Assembly: GCF_900113655.1 (NCBI RefSeq) | Contig: NZ_FOQF01000002.1 | Location: 33,671 to 97,670, forward strand | Length of the DNA: 64,000 bases | Source: Pseudobutyrivibrio sp. OR37 | Lineage (GTDB): Bacteria > Bacillota > Clostridia > Lachnospirales > Lachnospiraceae | Reading direction: 5' to 3' | Program-made: the position numbers and the translations under genes | The notes under the pieces: model-generated | Seen by the model: only the letters and a program-made list of their open reading frames with translations | Databases searched by the model: none | What the model was told of the DNA's origin: nothing | In this document: positions 8,958-18,087 of the stretch, one piece after another | Layout of the letters: each line of letters begins with the position of its first letter | Numbering within the stretch: position 1 is the first letter of the stretch

Positions 8958-10103
8958 TTACGATAATCGATTTTTAAAATCCTCATAACCAAATTTCTTT
9001 ACTAGTTCAATTTCCCCATCTGCATGCAGAAGGTAGATACTTGGAAGTGGAATACCATTAAAGGTGTTGTTTTTAACCATGGAATAAATTGCCATGTCCT
9101 CAAAAATCAGCCTATCCCCAACCTGAATCTCATGGTCGAAGGAATAATCCCCGATAATATCTCCTGCAAGACAGGTGTAAGAGCTAAGCCTGTACTCAAA
9201 AGGCTTTTCGCCCCATTCTCCAGAATCCCTAAGAGGTGGTCTATATGGCATCTCTAATACATCTGGCATGTGGCAGGCTGCAGAACCATCTAATATAAGT
9301 GTCTTTATGCCATTTTCAACAATGTCCAAAACCTCTGTTACAAAGTATCCAGCATTAAGAGCGATGGCTTCTCCTGGCTCTAAATATACCTGAACATCGT
9401 ATTTAGCACGAAGTTCCTTTACTAGTCTAATCAATCTGTCTACATCATAATCAGCCCTTGTGATATGATGTCCGCCGCCCATATTTACCCACTTCATCTG
9501 TGGCAGGAATTTACCGAATTTATCTGTAAATGCCACCAGCGTAGTTTCCAAATCATCTGAATTCTGCTCGCATAATGTATGAAAATGCAGGCCACTAACA
9601 CCATCTAGTACACTGGCATCCTTTGATAGAGCTTCCTCCAAAGCTTTTAGTGTCACTCCAAGGCGGGAGCCGTCTGCACATGGGTCGTAGATAGCGTGGT
9701 CCCCCTGGGTAGAACACTGAGGATTTACTCTAAGGCCAATCTCTACCTGAGCCTTAAGGCATGTATCCTTGTATTTCATCAGCTGTGCTACAGAATTAAA
9801 GATGATATGGTCGCAGATTTTTACTAATTCATCCATATCGGCACTTTTATAGGCTGGGGCAAACACATGATTTTCCTTGCCCATCTCCTCTTTGCCAAGG
9901 CGTGCCTCATATATGCCGCTGGCTGTAGTTCCCGCTAAATACTGGCCGATAAGTGGATATACAACAAAATTAGAGAATGCCTTTTGGGCCAGCAGTATTT
10001 TACAGCTGGCCTCCTTCTGCACTCTCTCTAAAACCTTAAGATTTTCTATTAATTTGCTCTCATCTATTACATAGGATGGAGTTTCTATTTGCGATGTAAA
10101 CAT
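8958..10103 (-). CDS. nspC: Carboxynorspermidine/carboxyspermidine decarboxylase
   Basis: PLP enzyme of the alanine-racemase fold (fold III) that decarboxylates carboxyspermidine to spermidine, or carboxynorspermidine to norspermidine. The predicted PLP lysine is K41 in LLAQKAFSNF. Other family features are GLHFHTLCEQN, the glycine-rich GGGHHITRADYD loop, YLEPGEA, and the C-terminal GDIIGDY active-site segment. The 381 residues are the usual length. The ATG has AGAGGGG four bases upstream. It lies directly after its partner dehydrogenase, so the pair makes up the aspartate-semialdehyde-dependent spermidine route. Confidence 0.95.
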   Translation of the reverse strand: MFTSQIETPSYVIDESKLIENLKVLERVQKEASCKILLAQKAFSNFVVYPLIGQYLAGTTASGIYEARLGKEEMGKENHVFAPAYKSADMDELVKICDHIIFNSVAQLMKYKDTCLKAQVEIGLRVNPQCSTQGDHAIYDPCADGSRLGVTLKALEEALSKDASVLDGVSGLHFHTLCEQNSDDLETTLVAFTDKFGKFLPQMKWVNMGGGHHITRADYDVDRLIRLVKELRAKYDVQVYLEPGEAIALNAGYFVTEVLDIVENGIKTLILDGSAACHMPDVLEMPYRPPLRDSGEWGEKPFEYRLSSYTCLAGDIIGDYSFDHEIQVGDRLIFEDMAIYSMVKNNTFNGIPLPSIYLLHADGEIELVKKFGYEDFKNRLS

Positions 10104-10119
10104 TTTCCCCTCTTACGCA

Positions 10120-11379
10120 TTAATCTACGAGAACTGGGTTCTCAACAACCTGCCATGGTAAGCCCCACTTATTAAGTGCTTCCATATATGGATCTGGATC
10201 AAATTCATCTGTTGTGAATACACCTGGATTCTTCCACTGACCTGTAACAACCATCATTGCACCAATCATAGCTGGTACACCTGTTGTGTAGCTGATAGCC
10301 TGTGAACCAACCTCCTTGTAGCATTCCTGGTGGTCGCATACGTTGTAGATGTAGATTGAACGCTCCTTGCCATCCTTGATACCTGTGAAGATACAACCGA
10401 TATTTGTCTTACCAACTGTACGAGGACCAAGTGATGCAGGGTCTGGTAACAATGCCTTTAAGAACTGAATAGGCACGATTTCCTGACCGTTAAAGTTGAT
10501 AGGTGTAGTGCTAAGCATACCTACATTTTCAAGACAGTTCATGTGTGTAAGGTAGCTTTGACCAAATGTCATAAAGAAACGGATACGCTTTACCTCTGGC
10601 ATGTTGCGGCCAAGTGCCTCAATCTCCTCATGGTGAAGAAGATACATATCCTTCTTTCCAACTCCATCAAAATCGTACTCTCTCTTGATGCTCATAGCAG
10701 GAATCTCAATCCACTTGCCATTTTCCATATAAGAACCTGGAGCAGAAACCTCACGAAGGTTAATCTCTGGGTTAAAGTTTGTAGCGAATGGATAACCGTG
10801 GTCACCACCGTTGCAATCTAAAATATCGATTGTGTGAATCTCATCGAAATAATGCTTTTTTGCATAAGCTGCAAATACTGATGTAACACCTGGGTCGAAG
10901 CCTGTTCCAAGAAGTGCTGTAAGGCCAGCATCCTTAAACTTGTCCTGATATGCCCACTGCCAGCTGTAATCAAAGTATGCGCTAAAGCCTAATTCCTTGC
11001 AACGCTTTTCATAGATAGCTCTCCACTCAGGGTCATCTGTGTCCTCTGGCTCGTAGTTGGCTGTGTCGATGTAATCAACACCTGCTGCAAGACAAGCATC
11101 CATGATAGTAAGGTCCTGATAAGGAAGTGCTACATTTAATACTGCATCTGGAGCATAATCCTTAATAAGCTTTGTAAGTGCTTCCACATCATCAGCATCA
11201 ATCTGTGCTGTCTTGATAACTGTCTTTGTTGTGCCTTCAAGCTTTTCCTTCATTGCCTCGCACTTTGAAACTGTACGGCTTGCAATCATAATCTCCTCAA
11301 ATACATCACTGTTCTGGCAGCACTTTGATATTGCAACCTGTGCTACTCCACCACATCCAATAATTAATAATCTTGCCAT
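10120..11379 (-). CDS. Carboxynorspermidine/carboxyspermidine dehydrogenase (saccharopine dehydrogenase family)
   Basis: NAD(P)-dependent enzyme that reductively condenses aspartate semialdehyde with putrescine (or diaminopropane) to carboxyspermidine. The N-terminal Rossmann motif IGCGGVAQVA, the DTANYEPED segment and the GTGFDPGVTSVFAAY loop are typical of the saccharopine dehydrogenase-like family. The 419 residues match the carboxy(nor)spermidine type rather than longer lysine-metabolism enzymes. Its place between speE and nspC supports this role over lysine biosynthesis. A good ribosome site (GAGGAG) precedes the ATG. Confidence 0.92.
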   Translation of the reverse strand: MARLLIIGCGGVAQVAISKCCQNSDVFEEIMIASRTVSKCEAMKEKLEGTTKTVIKTAQIDADDVEALTKLIKDYAPDAVLNVALPYQDLTIMDACLAAGVDYIDTANYEPEDTDDPEWRAIYEKRCKELGFSAYFDYSWQWAYQDKFKDAGLTALLGTGFDPGVTSVFAAYAKKHYFDEIHTIDILDCNGGDHGYPFATNFNPEINLREVSAPGSYMENGKWIEIPAMSIKREYDFDGVGKKDMYLLHHEEIEALGRNMPEVKRIRFFMTFGQSYLTHMNCLENVGMLSTTPINFNGQEIVPIQFLKALLPDPASLGPRTVGKTNIGCIFTGIKDGKERSIYIYNVCDHQECYKEVGSQAISYTTGVPAMIGAMMVVTGQWKNPGVFTTDEFDPDPYMEALNKWGLPWQVVENPVLVD

Positions 11380-11397
11380 TTTTTAATACTCTCCTCG

Positions 11398-12285
11398 TTA
11401 ATCTATATTTTCTTTTCCTTCTTTTTTAGCTGCGCGCTCTTCTTCCTCAAGCAAATCCTCCACGTATTTAGGAAGCATGAAGGCTCCCTTATGAAGATTT
11501 GTTGTGTAGTACCAGGTCTTAAGCTCCCTGGCCTTCCATCGCTTTGAATCCAAATCCTTCAAAGGATGATACTTTTTGGAAGCAAAGCCAAACATCCAAT
11601 AGCCTGATGGGCAGGTAGGGATATTTGCCTGATATACTCTGTTAATAGGGAAGCTCTTGTAGGCCTTTCTGTGCATAGCTCTAAAGGCTTCCTCGTCCTC
11701 ATCATAAAAAGGACTTCCATGCTGATATACCATGATGCCATCTTCCTTAAGGGCTCTGTAGCAGCTGCCATAGAACTCTCTGGTGAATAGACCTTCCGCA
11801 TAGCCGAATGGGTCTGTAGTATCATTAATAATCAAATCATATTTATCCCTGCATCTACGCAGGAATCTAAGTCCATCCATATTTGTAACTGTAACTCTGT
11901 CGTCGTCAAATCCCTTTGCAGTCTCCGGGAAAAACTGCTTGCTTATTTCAAGAAACATTTCATCCTGCTCAACCACATCGATATGCTCTATTTCGGGATA
12001 TTCCGTGAGAACTCTGGCAACTCCGCCATCTCCTCCACCGATGATAAGCACCTGTTTAACATTAGGATGCACCGCCATAGGCACGTGAACAATCATTTCG
12101 TTATAAATAAATTCATCAGCCTCTGAAAAAATGATTTCGCCATCAAGAACAATCATTTTGCCAAGCTCTTGGGTATCAAAAACATCAATTCGCTGATACT
12201 CACTTTGGGCGCTGTAAAGCTGCTTGTTAACACGGATGCTTGTCTTTACATGCTCCGTCTCCATCTGTGAAAACCAAAAATCCAT
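11398..12285 (-). CDS. speE: Aminopropyltransferase, spermidine synthase family
   Basis: Member of the spermidine synthase family, which normally transfers aminopropyl from decarboxylated SAM to putrescine. The 295 residues show the SAM-type loop GGGDGGVARV, an acidic ribose-binding position in VVEQDEMFLE, and NDTTDPFGYAEGLF where spermidine synthases have a D-S/T-x-D-P motif. Two points are unusual: the usual Q-x-T-E-x-DEF block reads IIFSEADEF, and no speD (SAM decarboxylase) lies in the operon, which already has a complete carboxyspermidine route. It may use dcSAM made elsewhere or have another amine substrate. The acidic, lysine-rich C terminus is an extension. Confidence 0.85.
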   Translation of the reverse strand: MDFWFSQMETEHVKTSIRVNKQLYSAQSEYQRIDVFDTQELGKMIVLDGEIIFSEADEFIYNEMIVHVPMAVHPNVKQVLIIGGGDGGVARVLTEYPEIEHIDVVEQDEMFLEISKQFFPETAKGFDDDRVTVTNMDGLRFLRRCRDKYDLIINDTTDPFGYAEGLFTREFYGSCYRALKEDGIMVYQHGSPFYDEDEEAFRAMHRKAYKSFPINRVYQANIPTCPSGYWMFGFASKKYHPLKDLDSKRWKARELKTWYYTTNLHKGAFMLPKYVEDLLEEEERAAKKEGKENID

Positions 12286-12297
12286 TACATTTCTCCA

Positions 12298-13746
12298 CTA
12301 TTCTATAACACTAATCAAATTTACCTCAGGGTCTTTAGTGCCTTGCAGGCTACATCCCTTTTCCTTGGCAAATTCGATGTATTCTATTATTTCCTTTGTG
12401 ATGCGCTCACCAGGTGTAAGAATTGGAATTCCCGGTGGATAGCACATAACAAGCTCTGCACAGATTCTGCCATCAGATTCAGCAACTGGCACCTGCACCT
12501 TATTGGCATAAAAAGCCTGCTGAGGTGTCATTACATTCTCTGGCTGGATAAAATCTCCGCAGTATAAATCCGATGAATCCTTTTCATATAGACGTTTTAT
12601 GTCCTCTAAGGCTCCAACTAAACGCTCGATATCCTGGATTCTGTCACCGATGGAAATGTATGCAAGGATATTTCCTATATCACCAAATTCTATCTGAATA
12701 TCATATTCGTCACGAAGCAGATCGTACACCTCTATACCGGTAAGACCGATGCCCTGGGTGTAGATAGATAGCTTGGTTACATCAAAATCGTAAACACTGT
12801 CACCATCGATAAGCTCCTTGCCATAGGCATAAAAGCCACCGATTTCGTTTATCTCATTTCTAGCGTACTCTGCCATGTGAGCCACCTTTTCGAAGGATTC
12901 CTTTCCTCGCAGTGCCAGGTTACGTCTAGACAAATCAAGGCTGGATAAAAGCAGGTAGGATGCGCTGGTAGTCTGTGTCAGATTAATAATCTGGCGAACA
13001 TATTCAGCATCCATATCCTCACCACATAGCAAAATAGAGCTTTGTGTTAAAGATCCACCCGATTTATGCATAGAAACAGCAGCCATGTCTGCCCCGGCTG
13101 CCATTCCTGAAATAGGTAGATTGTCGTTGAAATAAAGATGTGTACCATGGGCCTCATCTGCCAAAACCTTCATGCCATGCTCATGTGCAATCTTAACTAT
13201 CTCTTTAAGATTAGAGCATACACCATAATAAGTAGGATTGTTGATAAGGATGGCCTTGGCATCAGGATTGGCGTCCATAGCACGTCTAACCTCTTCCACC
13301 TCAACGCCAAGTGCAATTCCGATTTTAGGATTAACCTTTACCTCAACATATACTGGCACTGCACCGCACAGCACCATAGCATTAATTACACTTTTGTGTA
13401 CATTTCTAGGAATTAAAATCTTATCGCCAGCCTTGCACACCGACAAAATCATGGTCTGCACTGAGCTGGTGGTTCCATTTACCATTAAAAATGCGTGAGC
13501 TGCACCGAATGCATCGGCAGTCAGCTCCTCCGCCTCTTTAATAACAGAAATGGGATGTCCCAAATTATCAAGGGGCTTCATTGAATTAACATCAAGTCCC
13601 ACGCACTGCTTGCCAAGCAGCTCTACAAGCTCAGGATTGCCCCTTCCTCGCTTGTGTCCAGGCACGTCAAATGGAACGACGCGCCTTCTTCTAAATCTCT
13701 CCAATGCCTCGCAAATTGGAGCAGATTTTTGTTCAAATTTCCTCAT
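12298..13746 (-). CDS. speA: Arginine decarboxylase (Orn/Lys/Arg decarboxylase, fold I)
   Basis: PLP-dependent decarboxylase of the aspartate-aminotransferase fold, in the short bacterial group (482 residues, without the N-terminal wing domain of inducible enzymes). The PLP lysine is K228 in SMHKSGGSLTQ. Also visible are FDVPGHKRGRGN, GTTSSVQTMI, the ADEAHGTH segment and the C-terminal CYPPGIPILTPGE motif. Arginine is the likely substrate because the operon continues with agmatine deiminase and N-carbamoylputrescine amidase. It starts the polyamine part of the run, 33 bases after the M3 peptidase gene. Confidence 0.92.
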   Translation of the reverse strand: MRKFEQKSAPICEALERFRRRRVVPFDVPGHKRGRGNPELVELLGKQCVGLDVNSMKPLDNLGHPISVIKEAEELTADAFGAAHAFLMVNGTTSSVQTMILSVCKAGDKILIPRNVHKSVINAMVLCGAVPVYVEVKVNPKIGIALGVEVEEVRRAMDANPDAKAILINNPTYYGVCSNLKEIVKIAHEHGMKVLADEAHGTHLYFNDNLPISGMAAGADMAAVSMHKSGGSLTQSSILLCGEDMDAEYVRQIINLTQTTSASYLLLSSLDLSRRNLALRGKESFEKVAHMAEYARNEINEIGGFYAYGKELIDGDSVYDFDVTKLSIYTQGIGLTGIEVYDLLRDEYDIQIEFGDIGNILAYISIGDRIQDIERLVGALEDIKRLYEKDSSDLYCGDFIQPENVMTPQQAFYANKVQVPVAESDGRICAELVMCYPPGIPILTPGERITKEIIEYIEFAKEKGCSLQGTKDPEVNLISVIE

Positions 13747-13779
13747 TATTGACCCTTTTACCTTCTATAAATAATAGCT

Positions 13780-15450
13780 TTAAAGCTTTTTCTTTAAATT
13801 TTCTACCAATCCCTTGATAGTGCCGTCTGCAAATGGGCTATCAAGACCAACCTCTTTAAGCTCATCTTCGTAGAAATCCTTAACGGAAAGCTTGCAAAGC
13901 TCAAGATAGTGGTTCCAAGCATCCTTGAAATCCTTATCCATCCAAACCTTGAATTCCATAGCAACTACGCTGGCAAGAACATAATCGATGTAGTAGAAAG
14001 GATCCCAGAAAATGTGACCCTGCTTCTGCCACCAGCCACCTGTTACGAAGAACTCATTATCCTCATAATCAAGCCATGGACGATACTGCTTTTCAAGATC
14101 TGCCCATACAGCCTTTCTTTCTGCTGGTGTAAGCTCTGGCTTATCGTAAATAATGTGCTGGAACTCATCAACCATACATCCATAAGGAACAAATGTGATT
14201 GCATCCATGAAATGCATCTTGCGATACTCATCTGCTCTATCACCGAAGAACTTATCCATCCACTGATATGTGAAATATTCCATAGACATAGAGTGAATCT
14301 CTGCTGTTTCCATTGTAAGGTCGTTGTGTTCCTTTATCTCATCATCGCGGGTAACATAGCCCTGGAATGCATGACCACATTCATGAGTGATAACATCTAC
14401 GTCACCGCTTGTGCCGTTAAAGTTGGCAAAGATAATAGGTGCTTTGTACTTTGGAAGGAAATCCATATATCCGCCCTGCTTCTTAGTCTTGCGTCCAAGT
14501 ACATCAAAAAGCTCATTTTCTGTCATGAAATCAAAGAACTCTGCTGTCTCTGGCGAAAGCTCTCTGTACATTTCCTGACCGCTCTTTAGGATTTCCTCTG
14601 GAGTACCTGTTGGAGCTGGGTTACCGTTTGGATAGAATACCTCGTTATCGTAGTATTTAAGTGCATCAACACCAATCTGCTTACGTCTGATTTCCTGAAT
14701 CTCGCATACAAATGGAACAAAGGATTCCTTAACCTGCTTTCTGAAGTTTTCAACCTCAGCTCGGCGGTATGCGTTTCTGTTCATTCTGTTGTAGCCAAGC
14801 TCTACGAAATTGTCATAGCCTAATTCCTTAGCCTGCTTAGTACGATTTTTTACAAGCTTGTCAAAAATCTCATCAATTTCATCAGTTACAGATGTGAAAT
14901 AATCTGAGTATGCCTTCCATGCACGCTTTCTTGTATCTCTATCCTCTGCTGTAAGGAACTTGCGAAGAAGTGAAAGGTTGTACTCCTCACCGTCAAATGG
15001 AATCTTTGCAGATGCAATGATTTTGTCGTAACGACTAACAAGAGCGTTTTCCTCCTGCATAAGTGGAAGAATCTTCTCGCTGATTGACTTGTTGGCAAGC
15101 TCCATGTTTTTGAAAGCAACCTTGCTGATTTTCTCTTCTAGGTAATCCTTGTATGGAGACTCAAATAATACCTTCTTGTAATCATTTTCCATGTTATAAA
15201 TCAATGGCATGATTTCATCAAGGTAATCGTTTTCCTTTGTGTAGAATTCGTCTGATGTATCGCAATCATGACGGAATGTACCAAGGATTCTATTAGTGTG
15301 AACTTCATTCATAAACTCATAATATTTTTTGTGGAGCTCAAACTGCTCCTCCCCGCTTTTCGCATTCTTGCTGTCAGCAATAAGCTTCTCAAAGAATGCC
15401 TTTACTTCGTCCATATCAATTCGCTGGTATGGCATTTTAGAACATTTCAT
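13780..15450 (-). CDS. M3 family oligoendopeptidase
   Basis: Cytosolic zinc metallopeptidase of the thimet/PepF family that degrades short peptides. The HExxH zinc motif is in VITHECGHAFQGY, and the downstream Glu ligand lies in the METAEIHSMSMEYF helix, as in M3 enzymes. The protein is largely helical, 556 residues, with no signal peptide. A good AAGGAGAT ribosome site precedes ATG 15450. It lies 28 bases after the AI-2E-family permease and 33 before speA, so the three may share a transcript. Confidence 0.93.
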   Translation of the reverse strand: MKCSKMPYQRIDMDEVKAFFEKLIADSKNAKSGEEQFELHKKYYEFMNEVHTNRILGTFRHDCDTSDEFYTKENDYLDEIMPLIYNMENDYKKVLFESPYKDYLEEKISKVAFKNMELANKSISEKILPLMQEENALVSRYDKIIASAKIPFDGEEYNLSLLRKFLTAEDRDTRKRAWKAYSDYFTSVTDEIDEIFDKLVKNRTKQAKELGYDNFVELGYNRMNRNAYRRAEVENFRKQVKESFVPFVCEIQEIRRKQIGVDALKYYDNEVFYPNGNPAPTGTPEEILKSGQEMYRELSPETAEFFDFMTENELFDVLGRKTKKQGGYMDFLPKYKAPIIFANFNGTSGDVDVITHECGHAFQGYVTRDDEIKEHNDLTMETAEIHSMSMEYFTYQWMDKFFGDRADEYRKMHFMDAITFVPYGCMVDEFQHIIYDKPELTPAERKAVWADLEKQYRPWLDYEDNEFFVTGGWWQKQGHIFWDPFYYIDYVLASVVAMEFKVWMDKDFKDAWNHYLELCKLSVKDFYEDELKEVGLDSPFADGTIKGLVENLKKKL

Positions 15451-15478
15451 TTCTCTATATCTCCTTTAAATTAAATAA

Positions 15479-16573
15479 TTAGCTTTCCAATTCTTTTTTA
15501 TCCAAGAATCTATCAAAATATAGCTTTATAAGAGCTGCTACTGGAACTGCCACAAGCATTCCAACAAATCCACCTAAAGCACCGCCACCAATAAGAGCTG
15601 CCACTACAAGTAGTGGGTGAATCTTTATGTTGCTGCTTAAAAGCCTTGGATTAACAACATTTCCATCTATTAGCATTATCACAAAAAGTGAAATCATGCC
15701 AGCTATCAGTTCATTATATGAACCTGTTGGCAGACATACAAGAATAACTGCACAGTATCCTACAATTGGTCCAACGTAAGGAATCAGATTTCCTATTCCT
15801 ACCAGCAATGCAATAAGAAGTGCCTCTGGGACACCTACTATCGTAAATACGATACCTGTAAGAATGCAGACGATTGATGCATCTATAAACTGCCCTCTAA
15901 GATAGCCTGAGAATATTTTATCAGCATCATGCCAAAATTGCTCTACTCTTTCTTCATTTTTTTTGCCAGTAATGATGGCAAAGGCTCGCTTCCAATAATC
16001 CTTGATTCTTCTTCCATCTAGCATAAAATAAATAGAAAAAATAATTCCAAAGAATAGCCCTGTAACTACATCCTTTACAGAAATAGCGGCCTTAATAAGT
16101 ACATCGCTGAACTGATTTACTGAAAACCCCTTAGATGTAAGCAAATCCTCGATAGACTTGAACAATTCTTGTGTGTCCTGCTCTATCAAATCTCCTAATC
16201 CTAGAACTGTTTCCAAATTTATGGCAGAAACGTTCTTATATATAGTAAGCACAATAATAACTATCACTGCAGCAAGGCAAACAATTATCAATAGAAAGCT
16301 CAGAAAGATTGCCAAATATCTGGCCCACTTGTGTTCCTTCTTTTTATTGAAAAGACCTTCGAACTTATCCACTATAGGTGATAGTAAATAACAAATAATT
16401 CCGCCAATAACCACAGGCTTAAGCACTGCAGTAAAAATGCTCCAAAGTCTATTCCAAAAAGCCCCTGAAGAATACAGCACACCAAGGATAACAATAGTTA
16501 GTATCACTGTTGCAGAAGCATATCCACAAATTTTCACATATTTCTTATCTAGTGATTCCCATAGTTTCTTCAT
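15479..16573 (-). CDS. AI-2E family transporter (PerM/UPF0118)
   Basis: Polytopic membrane protein of the AI-2E/PerM family. About eight hydrophobic segments are visible, two near the N terminus (about 14-35 and 45-65), one near 75-100, one near 150-170, and a cluster after about 205. The GNLIPYVGPIVGY and PRLLSSNIKIHPLLV motifs are characteristic. Members move small molecules or ions; the substrate here is unknown. The frame opens at 16606, but ATG 16573 follows GGAGGGG and starts MKKLWESLDKK, so the shorter start is used. It may begin the transcript that continues into the polyamine genes. Confidence 0.88.
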   Translation of the reverse strand: MKKLWESLDKKYVKICGYASATVILTIVILGVLYSSGAFWNRLWSIFTAVLKPVVIGGIICYLLSPIVDKFEGLFNKKKEHKWARYLAIFLSFLLIIVCLAAVIVIIVLTIYKNVSAINLETVLGLGDLIEQDTQELFKSIEDLLTSKGFSVNQFSDVLIKAAISVKDVVTGLFFGIIFSIYFMLDGRRIKDYWKRAFAIITGKKNEERVEQFWHDADKIFSGYLRGQFIDASIVCILTGIVFTIVGVPEALLIALLVGIGNLIPYVGPIVGYCAVILVCLPTGSYNELIAGMISLFVIMLIDGNVVNPRLLSSNIKIHPLLVVAALIGGGALGGFVGMLVAVPVAALIKLYFDRFLDKKELES

Positions 16574-16613
16574 GAAAGCCCCTCCTATCAATCCCTTTAT
16601 GGTCATATTCTAA

Positions 16614-16646
16614 CAAAAAAGACCAGTAGTATATATACTGATCTTC
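16614..16646 (-). terminator. Terminator after the YoaK-like gene
   Basis: On the minus strand AAGATCAG pairs with CTGGTCTT (one T-G wobble) around a TATATA-rich loop, followed by TTTTTTG. It lies about 70 bases past the YoaK-like stop and separates this group from the next gene. Confidence 0.75.
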
Positions 16647-16713
16647 TTAAAATTTTATTAAATTTATAAACTTTAAAACAGACCCCAAAACATTTCCCAA
16701 TTAGTTATATTAA

Positions 16714-17379
16714 CTATTTTATTTTCATGTGTTTTTTCATCATCATAACAAAAGCCACAAACAATATTGCACTTGAAATAAGAATGCTTCTAATTCCAAG
16801 CTTGAGCGATAGGATTCCACCTACTCCAGCGCCAATGGCAAATACAAATATGATTCCGTAATAGTGAAGGGCCTTCTTTAATGCCCCCTTCTCACGACTG
16901 CGCAAGAATACTGAAAAGCTATCGGTGCCACTTCTGAGATTTCCAATGCACATGGTGCTGGCATAAGGATATCCATTCACCTTTCTAAAGGACTGCACCT
17001 GCATAGCACAGGCAAGAGATACAAGTGCGTTTGCAAGCATATTATAAGAAGTAGGAATAAAAGCTACCCCAGCAAGAATTATGATTTCCAGCAATACTAC
17101 CATCTGTCGCCAATGCATCTTTTTGGAATGCTTGAAACGATGGCTCAGCTGTTCCGCCACCAAAATACCAACTGCAAAAGCAAAAATTGGCATTAAGTAA
17201 TGTAAGCCCTGGACCCATTCACCAGACATAATGTGTTGGCTCATAAGTACGATATTGCCTGTTTGGGCGTTTGCGAATACCTTGTCCCTAAGATTGTAGG
17301 TGTAGGCATCCTGAAAGCCTCCTGACAAAGATATGATTGCTGATAATACAAATGATTCTGAGGTTTGTTTTGTTCTCAT
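16714..17379 (-). CDS. YoaK family membrane protein (DUF1275)
   Basis: Small integral membrane protein of the YoaK/DUF1275 family, whose function is unknown. The SGGFQDAYTYNLRDKVFANAQTGN segment near the N terminus is the family signature, and about six hydrophobic helices follow. 221 residues is normal. It starts six bases after the AlkD-like stop, so the two are probably co-transcribed. The N-terminal motif makes the family clear, but not its role. Confidence 0.88.
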   Translation of the reverse strand: MRTKQTSESFVLSAIISLSGGFQDAYTYNLRDKVFANAQTGNIVLMSQHIMSGEWVQGLHYLMPIFAFAVGILVAEQLSHRFKHSKKMHWRQMVVLLEIIILAGVAFIPTSYNMLANALVSLACAMQVQSFRKVNGYPYASTMCIGNLRSGTDSFSVFLRSREKGALKKALHYYGIIFVFAIGAGVGGILSLKLGIRSILISSAILFVAFVMMMKKHMKIK

Positions 17380-17385
17380 GATTAG

Positions 17386-18072
17386 CTACTTCCTCTTCAA
17401 CGATTTTAAATATGATTTGCGCTCATCAGTCACCCTGTAACTTTCAATAGCCTTTTGGATGGTTTTGTTGTGAGTCCAGGTATCTAAAACATTGTTTTCA
17501 ATATAAGCGATTGCGCTATCATATTGCTTTGCCAAAGCTGTTGCAAAATACCAGGCAATTGCCATATTGATATAGTATTCATCAGATTTAACTTCTGATA
17601 TAAGCTTTAGATAGTTTTCATCAAAATCATCATCAAGAAACTGAGACATAAATGTGACTATTGCAAATCTAACTGTGTAGGTATCATCCGACTGAAGCCA
17701 CTTTAAAAGATAGGGCTTTAAAAGCTCATGATTCTTCTTAAAGCACTTTGGTGACATCTGATCACAGGTAGCCCAATTGTCTACATAAGGCAAAAACCGC
17801 TCAAGCAAACCTATGCATTCGTCGAAATCCTTTGTCTCGGAAATAATAAATGCATGCAACTGATTTTCATCAAAATACTGATGTGGCAAATCATTTAAAA
17901 AATCTGCTACATCCTCTCGCTTATAATACTTCTTTGCCAGCTTTCTTAGAAGCGGAGTTCTAACACCAATCGCTGAATTTTCAGCAATGGTAGGTGTTAG
18001 CTTGCTCTGAAAATCTCTGTACTTTATGTCCTGATTTGCAAATAAATCTTTCTTGATTTCTTCTACTATCAT
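17386..18072 (-). CDS. DNA alkylation repair protein, AlkD-like HEAT-repeat family
   Basis: Member of the AlkD-like family: all-alpha proteins of tandem HEAT-like repeats that excise alkylated bases or bind damaged DNA. Supporting segments are IGVRTPLLRKLAKKYYK, NWATCDQMSPKCFK, TVRFAIVTFMSQFLDD and the C-terminal NKTIQKAIESYRVTDE. The frame can begin at GTG 18081, but that lies one base from AAAGG. ATG 18072 is spaced eight bases from it and is preferred. It sits between an NSS transporter and a YoaK-like gene, which does not inform its function. Confidence 0.85.
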   Translation of the reverse strand: MIVEEIKKDLFANQDIKYRDFQSKLTPTIAENSAIGVRTPLLRKLAKKYYKREDVADFLNDLPHQYFDENQLHAFIISETKDFDECIGLLERFLPYVDNWATCDQMSPKCFKKNHELLKPYLLKWLQSDDTYTVRFAIVTFMSQFLDDDFDENYLKLISEVKSDEYYINMAIAWYFATALAKQYDSAIAYIENNVLDTWTHNKTIQKAIESYRVTDERKSYLKSLKRK

Positions 18073-18087
18073 GTTAGACACCTTTAA

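Noticed and set aside
8151-8966. Plus-strand frame of 271 residues antisense to aguA
   Set aside because: It is a shadow: no ribosome site, no recognisable domain, odd composition, and it covers a well-conserved gene.
13909-14589. Plus-strand frame of 226 residues antisense to the M3 peptidase
   Set aside because: Rich in Cys, His and Ile in a shadow-like pattern, and opposite a conserved gene with good motifs.
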